Assembly: GCF_001642935.1 (NCBI RefSeq)
Contig: NZ_CP016761.1
Coordinates: forward strand, 1,364,001 to 1,428,000
DNA length: 64,000 nt
DNA from: Fictibacillus arsenicus
GTDB lineage: Bacteria > Bacillota > Bacilli > Bacillales > Fictibacillaceae
Reading direction: 5' to 3'
Within the stretch, counting starts at the first letter, position 1, and each line of letters opens with the position of its first letter. This document shows positions 56,814-64,000 of this stretch, one piece after another. The notes under the pieces are model-generated. The model searched no databases. It saw nothing but the letters and a program-made list of their open reading frames with translations, and was not told where the DNA came from. The position numbers and the translations under genes are program-made.

Positions 56814-57602
56814 GTGTTTTCTGAAGAAAGAAGAGAAAAGATCTTAGAAGTGTTAAAAAATGAAGGTCGTGTTCTTGCTAAAGAGTTATCAGATGCCCTC
56901 CAAGTTTCAATTGATTCGATACGCCGTGACCTTTCAACATTAGAAGATAAAGGGCTAGTTAAACGTACACATGGCGGTGCAATACCTGTGACTGAAGTGA
57001 AGAAAGGCCCTGCTGCTCCAGCAAAACGCTACACAGAAGGATCAGACCACGAGAATGCCATTGCGAAAGAAGCAGCAAAATGGATTCAAGCTGGAGATAC
57101 TCTTTTTATCGGTGGTGCATCGATTCATTATGTTCTGCTTAAATATCTTCCTGACGTTTCACTTACAGTAGTTACGAATTCCTTGAAGATTGCTGACGCA
57201 CTCAGGGAAAGGGAAAACATCGATTTATATGTGATCGGAGGCAAGGTGAAGAATTCGGGTAATATGACGGATGCACTCGCCACTCAGCTTGTAAGCAAAT
57301 ACTCGTTTGATCTCTCATTTGCGACCGGCGGCGGTATTTCAGAACGAGGAATTAGCACAGCAACACCTGAAGCAGCTGCATTTATGAAGGCTGTTGGTGC
57401 AGTCTCCAGAAAGAGCATCGGACTTTTTCCGCATTATAAAATAGGCGTTAATGCCTTTGCGAATGTGGGACCGGTTTCTAACCTGGAGGTGATCATCACA
57501 GACGAAGAAGCACAAAGAGATGATCTTGCCGCGATTGAGCAGCAGGGCGTTAACGTGTTGATTGCCGGGACAGAGAAATCCCACTCAAAAAAAGAAAGCT
57601 AA
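56814..57602 (+). CDS. DeoR/GlpR-family transcriptional regulator
   Basis: 262 residues. The N-terminal helix-turn-helix is SEERREKILEVLKNEGRVLAKELSDALQVSIDSIRRDLSTLEDKGLVKRTHGGAI, the DeoR signature. The C-terminal sugar-phosphate-binding domain contains GDTLFIGGASIHYVLLKYL and TVVTNSLKIADAL. GTG start with GGAGGA. No sugar kinase or transporter follows; the next genes are on the other strand. It probably binds its own promoter boxes; the effector is unknown. Confidence 0.92.
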   Translation: MFSEERREKILEVLKNEGRVLAKELSDALQVSIDSIRRDLSTLEDKGLVKRTHGGAIPVTEVKKGPAAPAKRYTEGSDHENAIAKEAAKWIQAGDTLFIGGASIHYVLLKYLPDVSLTVVTNSLKIADALRERENIDLYVIGGKVKNSGNMTDALATQLVSKYSFDLSFATGGGISERGISTATPEAAAFMKAVGAVSRKSIGLFPHYKIGVNAFANVGPVSNLEVIITDEEAQRDDLAAIEQQGVNVLIAGTEKSHSKKES

Positions 57603-57616
57603 ACTTTACTACCAAT

Positions 57617-57645
57617 CAAAAAGACCCCAACAGGAGGTCTTTTTG
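57617..57645. terminator. Bidirectional terminator
   Basis: AAAGACC pairs with GGTCTTT, with T runs on both strands. Confidence 0.8.
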
Positions 57646-58410
57646 TTATTCTTCAAACATCATTAAAGCAAGATCGCCAACATCAGATTTTAGAACGACT
57701 AATGGACCCCCAATTCCAATCGTACCGTTTTTCATATTCGGAAGCTTCACGAGTTCTTCACCGATCGAATTACTGAGGTGGGTTCGCAGTTGCTTTGGCT
57801 CTTGTTTTGTTTTAATTGTTATATCTCCAACGTCCGATTTTGCAGTAATATCTTTCTCAATTTTTTGAAGCACAACATCAATATCGCCAACATCTGACTT
57901 TGCAGAAACAGCTCCCACAACATCATTAAGAAAAATATTACCCACATCAGTTGTAATATCAATATGTTCTGCTTTTACTTCATTAAGTGTGATTGATGCC
58001 GCGTCTGAATTTACTTGCAGACGTTTAAATTCATCTCTCGGGAGTTTAATGCTTAATTCGTAATCACCAGAAAAAACGGAGAAGTAATGTCTTTTTTGCT
58101 GTTCGGCAGTTTCGATTATGATTTTGTTTTTCTTGTTTGTAAGAGAAAACTTTAAATTATCCTCATTCTTCTTTTCAACGCTTCCTTTTAAATAGATCTC
58201 GATTTTATCGCCGTCATGCGGCCTTACAGTCACATCAGCTATGCTCGTTGAAACCTCAATATCATCTATATTTTCAGCTGAAATGGAGCGTTTTTCATTA
58301 ATTTTTGCAAAGTTAAAAGGTGACTCTCCCATAACAAACAACACAGCATTGCCAGCAATGGAGACTCCTATCAGAATAAAGGCTATACGTATTATTTTTT
58401 TTATATTCAT
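57646..58410 (-). CDS. DUF4097-family protein with SDVGD repeats
   Basis: 254 residues. An N-terminal helix (IIRIAFILIGVSIAGNAVLFV) anchors a beta-helix-like domain. TDVGNIFL, SDVGDIDVVL, SDVGDITIK and SDVGDLALM repeat about every 20 to 60 residues, the DUF4097 pattern. Its start overlaps the HAAS gene by four bases. Third gene of a PadR-HAAS-DUF4097 operon found in many Firmicutes, proposed to act at the membrane in stress response. Confidence 0.86.
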   Translation of the reverse strand: MNIKKIIRIAFILIGVSIAGNAVLFVMGESPFNFAKINEKRSISAENIDDIEVSTSIADVTVRPHDGDKIEIYLKGSVEKKNEDNLKFSLTNKKNKIIIETAEQQKRHYFSVFSGDYELSIKLPRDEFKRLQVNSDAASITLNEVKAEHIDITTDVGNIFLNDVVGAVSAKSDVGDIDVVLQKIEKDITAKSDVGDITIKTKQEPKQLRTHLSNSIGEELVKLPNMKNGTIGIGGPLVVLKSDVGDLALMMFEE

Positions 58411-58955
58411 GAATACTTCCTCCTAATCATTCTCAGGTTGAACGTCAGGTAGTTTAATGTAATTTTGTATACCACTTTTGATGTTTTTATCGCACACACA
58501 AGCAAGAGAAGACCAATTCCGATTAAACCAAAAATCAAAAAGATTTCTTTTAAGAATGTTACTGTCAAGCCGTCCTGAAATAATAGGAGAAAGGGAGAAA
58601 CGAACAAAGCCGCAGCCACTGCTGCTAGAACAACAGGTAATAGAATCAGTACGATAAATGGCGCAAGCACGAAGATTAGATTGAACAATCCTAATCCTAA
58701 TGTCGCAAACACTGCACGGGTAACAGAGCGTAAAGATGGATCTTCTTCTGCTCTTGAGATTTCAGACTGCGCAAGGAGTTCCTTTGCTATTTTTCTTGGA
58801 CTGCCAAGCCCTGAGATAATATCCTCATCCGATCTGCCGCTTTCTTGTGCCATGTTAAAATGTTCCTCATAATCTTCAAGAACTTCTCTTTGTTCATTGA
58901 TAGGAAGCGACTTTAGTTCTTTTGCTAATTCATTTAAATAGTTTTTTTTATTCAC
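58407..58955 (-). CDS. HAAS/DUF1700 membrane protein
   Basis: 182 residues. The cytosolic N-terminal HAAS domain (NYLNELAKELKSLPINEQREVLEDYEEHFNMAQESGRSDEDIISGLGSPRKIAKELL) precedes about four hydrophobic stretches (FATLGLGLFNLIFVLAPFIVLILLPVVLAAVAAALFVSPFLLLF and EIFLIFGLIGIGLLLLVCAI). Coupled with DUF4097 by overlap and 3 bp from the PadR gene. HAAS domains are thought to partner PadR regulators. Confidence 0.86.
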   Translation of the reverse strand: MNKKNYLNELAKELKSLPINEQREVLEDYEEHFNMAQESGRSDEDIISGLGSPRKIAKELLAQSEISRAEEDPSLRSVTRAVFATLGLGLFNLIFVLAPFIVLILLPVVLAAVAAALFVSPFLLLFQDGLTVTFLKEIFLIFGLIGIGLLLLVCAIKTSKVVYKITLNYLTFNLRMIRRKYS

Positions 58956-58958
58956 TTG

Positions 58959-59276
58959 TTATTCCTCCTCCAGCATTTCGTTTACACCTTTAGTAAACTG
59001 CTGCCATTCTTGTAAAAGTTCATTCTTCAGCTCAAGGCCTTTATCCGTTATCTTGTAGTATTTTCTTGGCGGTCCTTCGGTTGATTCCATTAAATAGGTG
59101 GAAAACAACCCTTCCTTTGTCAGCCTTCTTACAAGAGGGTAGATGGTCCCCTCCGATATCTCGAACTTTTTTGAGATTTCCTCAACCAATTCGTAGCCAT
59201 AACGGTCTTTTTTTGATGCCAGCACGAGCACACAAAGTTCAAGAACCCCTTTTTTAAATTGAACATTCATTTTCAC
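58959..59276 (-). CDS. PadR-family transcriptional regulator
   Basis: 105 residues. A winged helix: [56 protein letters not shown], then [31 protein letters not shown]. This is subfamily 2 with the short C-terminal dimer helix. GTG start with a GGTGAT site. It should repress its own operon through the dyad in its promoter. Confidence 0.93.
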   Translation of the reverse strand: MKMNVQFKKGVLELCVLVLASKKDRYGYELVEEISKKFEISEGTIYPLVRRLTKEGLFSTYLMESTEGPPRKYYKITDKGLELKNELLQEWQQFTKGVNEMLEEE

Positions 59277-59288
59277 ACATCACCACTT

Positions 59289-59353
59289 TACTTAGTACTG
59301 TTTATTGCAAGGTACTGTATAAGTAATATATTACCATTCGCTTAAAATAGCAA
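59289..59353 (-). promoter_or_regulatory. padR operon promoter and candidate operator
   Basis: On the minus strand TTGCTA (59348-59353), 17 bp, TATATT (59325-59330). Just downstream, 59289-59325 holds an imperfect dyad with outer TACTTA/TAAGTA arms and inner GTACTG copies, covering the transcription start. PadR proteins bind such dyads near their own promoters. Confidence 0.55.
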
Positions 59354-59480
59354 GCCCTAATTTGGAAATTTATGATAAAAAATAAACTGGAAGATTTTCT
59401 GACATATCAACTGTTCATTGTGCTTATTTCATTTATGCTTACTAATAAATGCAGTAGTGTCAGGAAATGAGGTGAGGATA

Positions 59481-59654
59481 TTGCTTCATTCTTCACATTT
59501 TTCATCCGAGGAAAAATTGAGAATACGTGAGCTGAAAAGGAAAATTAGGTCTGTAACTGATCCAGCTGAAAAGAAGGAGTTTGAAAAACAACTAAATGAC
59601 ATAATGGAAAAAGCGTTTATAAAAAAGCAGCTTTTAAGGCGAAATGAACTTTAG
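59481..59654 (+). CDS. Uncharacterised small protein (57 aa)
   Basis: TTG 59481 after GAGGTGAGG (59469-59477). The product is one charged helical unit (EEKLRIRELKRKIRSVTDPAEKKEFEKQLNDIMEKAFIKKQLL). No family recognised. The longer frame (59418) has no ribosome binding site. Confidence 0.58.
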   Translation: MLHSSHFSSEEKLRIRELKRKIRSVTDPAEKKEFEKQLNDIMEKAFIKKQLLRRNEL

Positions 59655-59809
59655 CAAGTTCGTTGTCCGCTATCTATATATAGAAAACCTTTTCAAATAA
59701 CTGAATTGCCTGTCTACTTTGGAAAGTAGTGACAATTTTAACTTGTTTATGTTAAAGTGACACTAGTCTTTTTCAGATGGACAAACGTTTTCTAAGGAGT
59801 GGACACAGC

Positions 59810-61135
59810 ATGAATCAAGAAGCAGCATTGAAAAAAGACATCGGGCTTTCTGTAGCCATGTCCATCGTTATTGGAACGGTCATTGGATCCGGTATTTTTA
59901 TGAAGCCTGGAAGTGTACTCGAATACACAGGGAACTCAAATCTTGCCCTTTTAGCTTGGGCCCTTGGAGGTCTTATTACACTTGCTGGAGGTCTTACGAT
60001 CGCTGAAGTTGCGACACAGATCCCGAAAACGGGCGGTCTTTATGTGTATATGGAAGAAGTATACGGCAAGCTCTGGGGTTATTTGAGCGGATGGGTCCAG
60101 ACGGTCATCTATGGACCAGCCGTAATTGGTGCGCTTGGCTTGTACTTTGGATCATTGATAGCAAATCTTTTTTCTTGGGAAAAATCGTTTGGTCCATGGA
60201 TTGGGATCGGAACTGTACTTTTTTTAACAATTGTAAATAATTTCGGAACAAAATACGGCGGTTTCGTACAAAACTTGTTCACGATTGGAAAGCTTGTTCC
60301 TATTGCTCTGATTATCGTGTTTGGGATTGCGCAGGGTGACGAACAGATCTTAAATTCTTCAAGCGGATCTGTAATTGAGATCAGCATGGGGGCAGCCATT
60401 TTAGCAACTCTGTTTGCCTATGATGGCTGGCTGATGGTTGGATTTGTAGCGGGGGAGATGAAGAACCCTGGGAAGACGTTGCCTAAAGCGATTATTGGCG
60501 GCATATTGATCGTAATGGCAGCTTATCTTCTCGTTAATATTGCATTGCTGCATATTCTGCCAGCTTCTGAGATCGTGAGACTTGGTGAAAACTCTGCTGC
60601 ATCTGCGGCTACAATACTTTTTGGACCATTAGGCGGTAAACTGATCGCGGTCGGTATTGCGGTATCGATCTTTGGCTGTTTAAACGGAAAAATTTTAACG
60701 ATTCCTCGTGTGCCGTTTGCGATGGCAGAACGAAATCAGCTCCCGATGGCAAAGACGTTCAGCAAGGTCAGCGAGAAGTACGGTACTCCGATCGCCGCAA
60801 CGTACTTGCAGGTTGTTATTGCAATCATCATGATGATTATGACAGATCCTGATTATCTGTCAGAAATGGCGATCTTTGCTGTTTATATTTTTTACATTTT
60901 TGCATTTTGTGCGGTGTTTAAGCTTCGCAAGCGAAATAAAGGTGCAGCACGCGTTTACAGTGTGCCATTATTCCCGTTCGTTCCGATCTTTGCGATTATC
61001 GGTTCAATGTATATTGTCGGAGTTACAATCATGAATGATCCTTTTGATAGTTTGACAGCCATATTTATAACAGTAGCCGGACTGCCAGTCTATTATTGGC
61101 TGCAGCGTAAAAACCAAAATTCAGTATTAAAATAA
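59810..61135 (+). CDS. Amino acid permease (APC, SteT/LAT-like)
   Basis: 441 residues, 12 helices. GLSVAMSIVIGTVIGSGIFMKPGSVLEYTGNSNLALLAWALGG is the unwound first helix region, and LFAYDGWLMVGFVAGEMKNPGKTLPKAIIGG the sixth helix of the L-type exchanger branch. Related to the Ser/Thr exchanger SteT. ATG 59810 with AAGGAGTGG; the earlier ATG 59777 has no site. An element 1 copy begins 2 bp after its stop. Confidence 0.9.
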   Translation: MNQEAALKKDIGLSVAMSIVIGTVIGSGIFMKPGSVLEYTGNSNLALLAWALGGLITLAGGLTIAEVATQIPKTGGLYVYMEEVYGKLWGYLSGWVQTVIYGPAVIGALGLYFGSLIANLFSWEKSFGPWIGIGTVLFLTIVNNFGTKYGGFVQNLFTIGKLVPIALIIVFGIAQGDEQILNSSSGSVIEISMGAAILATLFAYDGWLMVGFVAGEMKNPGKTLPKAIIGGILIVMAAYLLVNIALLHILPASEIVRLGENSAASAATILFGPLGGKLIAVGIAVSIFGCLNGKILTIPRVPFAMAERNQLPMAKTFSKVSEKYGTPIAATYLQVVIAIIMMIMTDPDYLSEMAIFAVYIFYIFAFCAVFKLRKRNKGAARVYSVPLFPFVPIFAIIGSMYIVGVTIMNDPFDSLTAIFITVAGLPVYYWLQRKNQNSVLK

Positions 61136-61137
61136 AT

Positions 61138-61360
61138 AGGCGCATTTCTATAAGATTGTTGCTACTGAGAGATTTTCTAAAGTTCTTCATTGAACAGTTA
61201 ATTGGAGCGGAAGTGTGAGACTTCTGCAGGACGAGCGGGTCAGGTGAGACCACTCAATGTACGGAGTACGGAGGGGGCTCACCGCACGCCCTGCGGAAAG
61301 CGAACCACTGCAGCGGAAATTAACCACTTTCAAAAGCTACAATGTTTACGAAAACAGCCA
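61138..61360. repeat. Element 1, copy 6 (full length, inverted orientation)
   Basis: It runs opposite to copy 2: left end AGGCGCATTTCTATAAGATT then GTTGCT, right end AGCTACAATGTTTACGAAAA then CAGCC. The inner part GGAGCGGAAG...GCAGCGGAAATTAACC pairs with itself. Both outer arms match the corresponding arms of copy 2, which fixes the element ends. Confidence 0.78.
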
Positions 61361-61361
61361 T

Positions 61362-61391
61362 AAAAAAAGACCCTCTCATGGGTCTTTTTTA
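61362..61391. terminator. Bidirectional terminator
   Basis: AAAGACCC pairs with GGGTCTTT around a 6-nt loop, with T runs on both strands. Confidence 0.85.
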
Positions 61392-62381
61392 TTGTGCGAT
61401 ATTATTTGAACAATTCGATTTATAATGTGACTCTAGCCAATGTGATATGACATCTAATCCGTCCTGGTTCAAAGGTCTCGAAGGAAGGATCTTCATCAGC
61501 TTCTTTACTCTTACCATCGTTTTGTCTTCATGCTGAAAACGGAAGCCATGCTCCATATTTTTAATAATATGAGTCTCAGAAGTTCCCTGTACTAGTGTGT
61601 GAAGCTCCTCTAAGAGGACAGGATTAACCAGTCCATCTTTGTCACCGCAAATTGCTATAACAGGATAGTTTATCTTTTTCAAGCCATTTCTTGGGTTATA
61701 GGCAAAGTGCTCTCTGAACCACTTTGCTGGCTGTTTAAATATGAATAAAACTTTGTAAACCTCTTTATTAGATTCAATAATTTTTTGTATTTGTTTCCGG
61801 GTTTTAGCTTCTGCTTTCTTTTCATTAATAAGTAATCTCAAAAGGAACCCTTTTAAACCTTTAGAGCTTTTTAATTCTTGGTAGGTAAATAACCTTTGAT
61901 ATGTTGTAAATTCATCTAAATTACCAACTCCGCCGGATAGGAGCATCAATCCATTTAGTGTTTGTCTTTCCGATAATGCTGTACCTATTATTGTACCTTC
62001 ACTGTGACCAGCAACGATAATTTTATCTGGATCAACAAGAGGATGGTTTTTAAGGGTTTGAAGTGCCTGTTCAGAATCTTCAACAAGCTCCCAAAGGCCG
62101 GTTGATAACCAGTCTCCTTCACTTTTACCTGTTCCTCTTTTATCGTATCGAAAAGTGATAAAACCTAAATTCGTTATGTATTCAGCAAGTTCTTTATAAA
62201 CATTTAGCTGATACTTACCCTTAGGACCATTTCCATTGCGATCTAGAGGACCAGATCCAGAGATGAGCAGAACGGCTGGATATTTTTCAGTGTTGTTGAT
62301 CGTCTCGGGGATTGTGAGGGTACCATACAATTTTTTATTCCCTGCGATTTCAATTTCTTTTTCTGTGAATAATGGAGTCAC
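61389..62381 (-). CDS. Alpha/beta hydrolase (dienelactone/S9-like)
   Basis: 330 residues. A beta-rich opening (KEIEIAGNKKLYGTLTIP), YPAVLLISGSGPLDRNGNG, FRYDKRGTGKSEG and nucleophile elbow IIVAGHSEGTIIG. Asp in ICGDKDGLVNP and His in NMEHGFRF complete the triad. The cap (about 165-235) is helical and basic. GTG 62381 with GGAGG is preferred to TTG 62402. Substrate unknown. Confidence 0.85.
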   Translation of the reverse strand: MTPLFTEKEIEIAGNKKLYGTLTIPETINNTEKYPAVLLISGSGPLDRNGNGPKGKYQLNVYKELAEYITNLGFITFRYDKRGTGKSEGDWLSTGLWELVEDSEQALQTLKNHPLVDPDKIIVAGHSEGTIIGTALSERQTLNGLMLLSGGVGNLDEFTTYQRLFTYQELKSSKGLKGFLLRLLINEKKAEAKTRKQIQKIIESNKEVYKVLFIFKQPAKWFREHFAYNPRNGLKKINYPVIAICGDKDGLVNPVLLEELHTLVQGTSETHIIKNMEHGFRFQHEDKTMVRVKKLMKILPSRPLNQDGLDVISHWLESHYKSNCSNNIAQ

Positions 62382-62477
62382 ATTTAAAACCTCCGTCCTC
62401 AAAATGGAAAATACTTCTTAATATTGATATTAGTACAAAGGTTTACAAATGCAATATTTATTTTTCTTGTGATCAAT

Positions 62478-62508
62478 AATAAAACCCGCCAGGAGTTTCC
62501 TGACGGGA
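62478..62508 (-). terminator. Terminator of the SEC-C gene
   Basis: CCCGCCAGGA pairs with TCCTGACGGG around a 3-nt loop; on the minus strand TTTTATT follows. Confidence 0.82.
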
Positions 62509-62528
62509 GAATATGAAATATATGATAG

Positions 62529-63566
62529 CTATACGCTTAATAGTTCTTTCATTTCACGGTAGCGAGATGAAAGACTAGCTGGTGATACGCCGTATTTCTT
62601 GGCTGTTTCAGCTTGTGTGGAGTTAATGCCTCTAATATCTTTTGATACGAGGTAATCCAATGCCGCAGCATAGATTTCTTCTTTACGAATGGCTGGCTTT
62701 GATTCGTTGATGTATTCACTCCAAAGTTTTTCAGCCTCTTTAACAACTTCTGTTTCCGCATTAGCTTTAACCAGTTCAGTTACAGCTGTGTACTTTTCAT
62801 CTTTCTCTTCCGAATCACTTGGAGCTTCAGCATTTTTCGCTTCTGCAGACTTTTCAGAACTAGCTTCCTTTTGTTCAGCTTTAGGCTGCGGAACCCCTGC
62901 AGATATATCGATTAACGAAAGCTGCAGTACAGCCGGGAATTGATTTTTGAAAATCTCTTTTGCATCTGCTAATGGCTGGAGTTTCTCAACGGCATCTTTT
63001 AATGGCGGCAGCTCAGAAATAGGCATCTCTACATAGCCGACATAAAATTCGTAATTGATTCCGTTCGATACGAGAGTTCCAAGCAATGCGCTGTCTGTTT
63101 TCGGTTTTTCAGCAGCGTTGATTGTCACATCGTACAGTTTCTCTGTCCATATGTCTTTTACTGTAAAAATAAAGCCTGTTTTTTGTTCGACGACTTTATA
63201 TAGTGAAGGCACTGTATTTGTCCAGCCGGCTAAGATCTCGGCAACTTCAGGCTTAACAGAGTTCTTCACCTTTTCGACATAAAGCTCAACAGGTGTTTTG
63301 CCGCCATTTATTTTAGAACAGAAAACTTCCCAGCAAACAGCGATGTTCGCATACGTTTGCTCCTGGTCTTTGCCAACCGGATATTTTTTCACATACTCAG
63401 ACGTACGTGCTGCTAAATCCTGCTGATAGTTCTCAAGGGCAAATTTGATAAGGCCTTCTTGATGAAAGGACACTTCGCGTGTTTGCTCTTCTTTATGTAA
63501 GCAACATTTCTTATATTTTTTTCCGCTGCCACAATAGCACGGATCGTTTCTTCCTATCATTGACAT
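62529..63566 (-). CDS. SEC-C motif protein with C-terminal helix-turn-helix
   Basis: 345 residues. The N-terminal zinc motif is IGRNDPCYCGSGKKYKKCC, as in SecA and YecA. A long acidic, alanine-rich linker (about 230-265, with SSEKSAEAKNAEAPSDSEEKDEK) follows. A C-terminal helical region ends in TAKKYGVSPASLSSRYREMKEL, which reads as a helix-turn-helix. The combination suggests protein or nucleic-acid binding, but the function is unknown. ATG 63566 with GGAGGAATAGC. Confidence 0.82.
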   Translation of the reverse strand: MSMIGRNDPCYCGSGKKYKKCCLHKEEQTREVSFHQEGLIKFALENYQQDLAARTSEYVKKYPVGKDQEQTYANIAVCWEVFCSKINGGKTPVELYVEKVKNSVKPEVAEILAGWTNTVPSLYKVVEQKTGFIFTVKDIWTEKLYDVTINAAEKPKTDSALLGTLVSNGINYEFYVGYVEMPISELPPLKDAVEKLQPLADAKEIFKNQFPAVLQLSLIDISAGVPQPKAEQKEASSEKSAEAKNAEAPSDSEEKDEKYTAVTELVKANAETEVVKEAEKLWSEYINESKPAIRKEEIYAAALDYLVSKDIRGINSTQAETAKKYGVSPASLSSRYREMKELLSV

Positions 63567-63760
63567 GCTATTCCTCCAGTTAAACCACTTACTTATCCTG
63601 TACATACTAGCATAAATCGGTATTTTTTCAAACAACTAATCACCAGACAACATTTTATCATAAAAATGGTTAAGAAAAAATCATTCAATAGGTTGGTTTT
63701 TCGCGCTCTGAAACCTTTATTTAGTAAAAGGCGTCTAAGCAGAAAAGGGGGATTTACGAT

Positions 63761-64000
63761 ATGTGGAAATTATGGAAAGTGTGGGTATTGATCTGTGTCT
63801 TATTATTAGGAGCCTGCAGCAGCAATGGAGGAAGTAAAAAGGAAGCTGAATATAACATGGCAGGTGGCGACAGTTCAGAAGGGAAGATGGAAGTTTCTAA
63901 GTCATCTGCAGATGAAGGGTCAGTTTCATCCGAAAAAAGCGAAAAGAAACAATCTATCCAAGATCAGCGGAAAGTTATCTATAACGCGGATCTGCGAATA
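63761..64000 (+). CDS. DUF4349-type lipoprotein (N-terminal part)
   Basis: The first 80 residues of a gene cut by the right edge. Lipobox LLLGACSS follows a short hydrophobic signal (WVLICVLLL). A polar, Ser/Glu/Lys-rich spacer leads to RKVIYNADLRI, the start of the DUF4349 domain seen in many Bacillus lipoproteins. ATG with GGGGGAT. Function unknown. Confidence 0.8.
   Translation, partial: MWKLWKVWVLICVLLLGACSSNGGSKKEAEYNMAGGDSSEGKMEVSKSSADEGSVSSEKSEKKQSIQDQRKVIYNADLRI

Noticed and set aside
62689-62943. Antisense ORF of 84 codons in the SEC-C gene
   Set aside because: It is opposite the alanine/serine/glutamate-rich linker, a common cause of long shadow frames; no ribosome binding site.
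1-64000. tRNA, rRNA, complete IS or prophage
   Set aside because: No cloverleaf, rRNA segment, transposase or cluster of phage genes seen; the lone recombinase and holin genes are not near each other.

Overview
The window looks like chromosomal DNA of an aerobic, spore-forming member of the Bacillaceae. Evidence is the low-to-moderate G+C, strong AAGGAGG-type ribosome binding sites with many TTG and GTG starts, and B. subtilis-type genes (YjlB, YndM, YitT, YkvI, FbpA, IspA, HAAS/DUF4097 and an MsmX-dependent sugar ABC operon without its own ATPase). A Fictibacillus-like genome would fit; that is inference, not a search result. I see no rRNA, tRNA, CRISPR array, intact IS or prophage.

Layout. 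1-3.6 kb: start of a TetR-controlled ABC transporter, a universal stress protein with an FNR-type promoter, a methyltransferase behind a leader peptide, DUF4395, a thioesterase and a peroxiredoxin. 4-6.8 kb: a secreted and an intracellular subtilisin in tandem. 7-16 kb: housekeeping enzymes (MBL hydrolase, cupin, thioredoxin-like, COG0523 GTPase, GNAT, HAD, alpha/beta hydrolase) among repeats. 16.2-22.5 kb: a carbohydrate operon of LacI regulator, GH63-type glycosidase, binding protein and two permeases, with matching operators. 23.8-25.4 kb: bioY-bioB. 25.5-33 kb: MscS channel, K+/H+ antiporter, FbpA, AgcS symporter, lipid methyltransferase and Zn-alcohol dehydrogenase. 33-43 kb: NIF3, an orphan tyrosine recombinase, YitT, a HAD/PH operon, a phosphoglycerate-mutase-type phosphatase, NlpC/P60 and M50 peptidases. 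43-55 kb: GNAT, HD-GYP and GGDEF proteins (c-di-GMP), a DksA-type zinc finger, LysE, MazG-like, DUF402, a nucleobase permease, an orphan FlgM-like/holin pair. 55-64 kb: YkvI, DeoR regulator, PadR-HAAS-DUF4097 operon, APC permease, SEC-C protein and the start of a DUF4349 lipoprotein.

The most unusual content is non-coding. (1) Six intergenic arrays of degenerate tandem units with a fixed period of 20 or 21 bp. Most arrays have their own unit sequence, but the arrays at 2.9 kb and 56.6 kb share one. (2) Six copies of a 100-225 bp element with inverted ends. (3) Two copies of a second ~210 bp element with hairpin ends that abut gene stops. (4) An erm-like arrangement of leader peptide and competing hairpins before the methyltransferase at 1.07 kb. 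(5) A 19-codon upstream ORF coupled to yitT, a directly duplicated promoter before fbpA, and well-formed operators for TetR, FNR, LacI, DeoR and PadR regulators.

Starts were chosen by Shine-Dalgarno position, so several genes are shorter than their longest open frame. All function calls rest on motif recognition without database searches.
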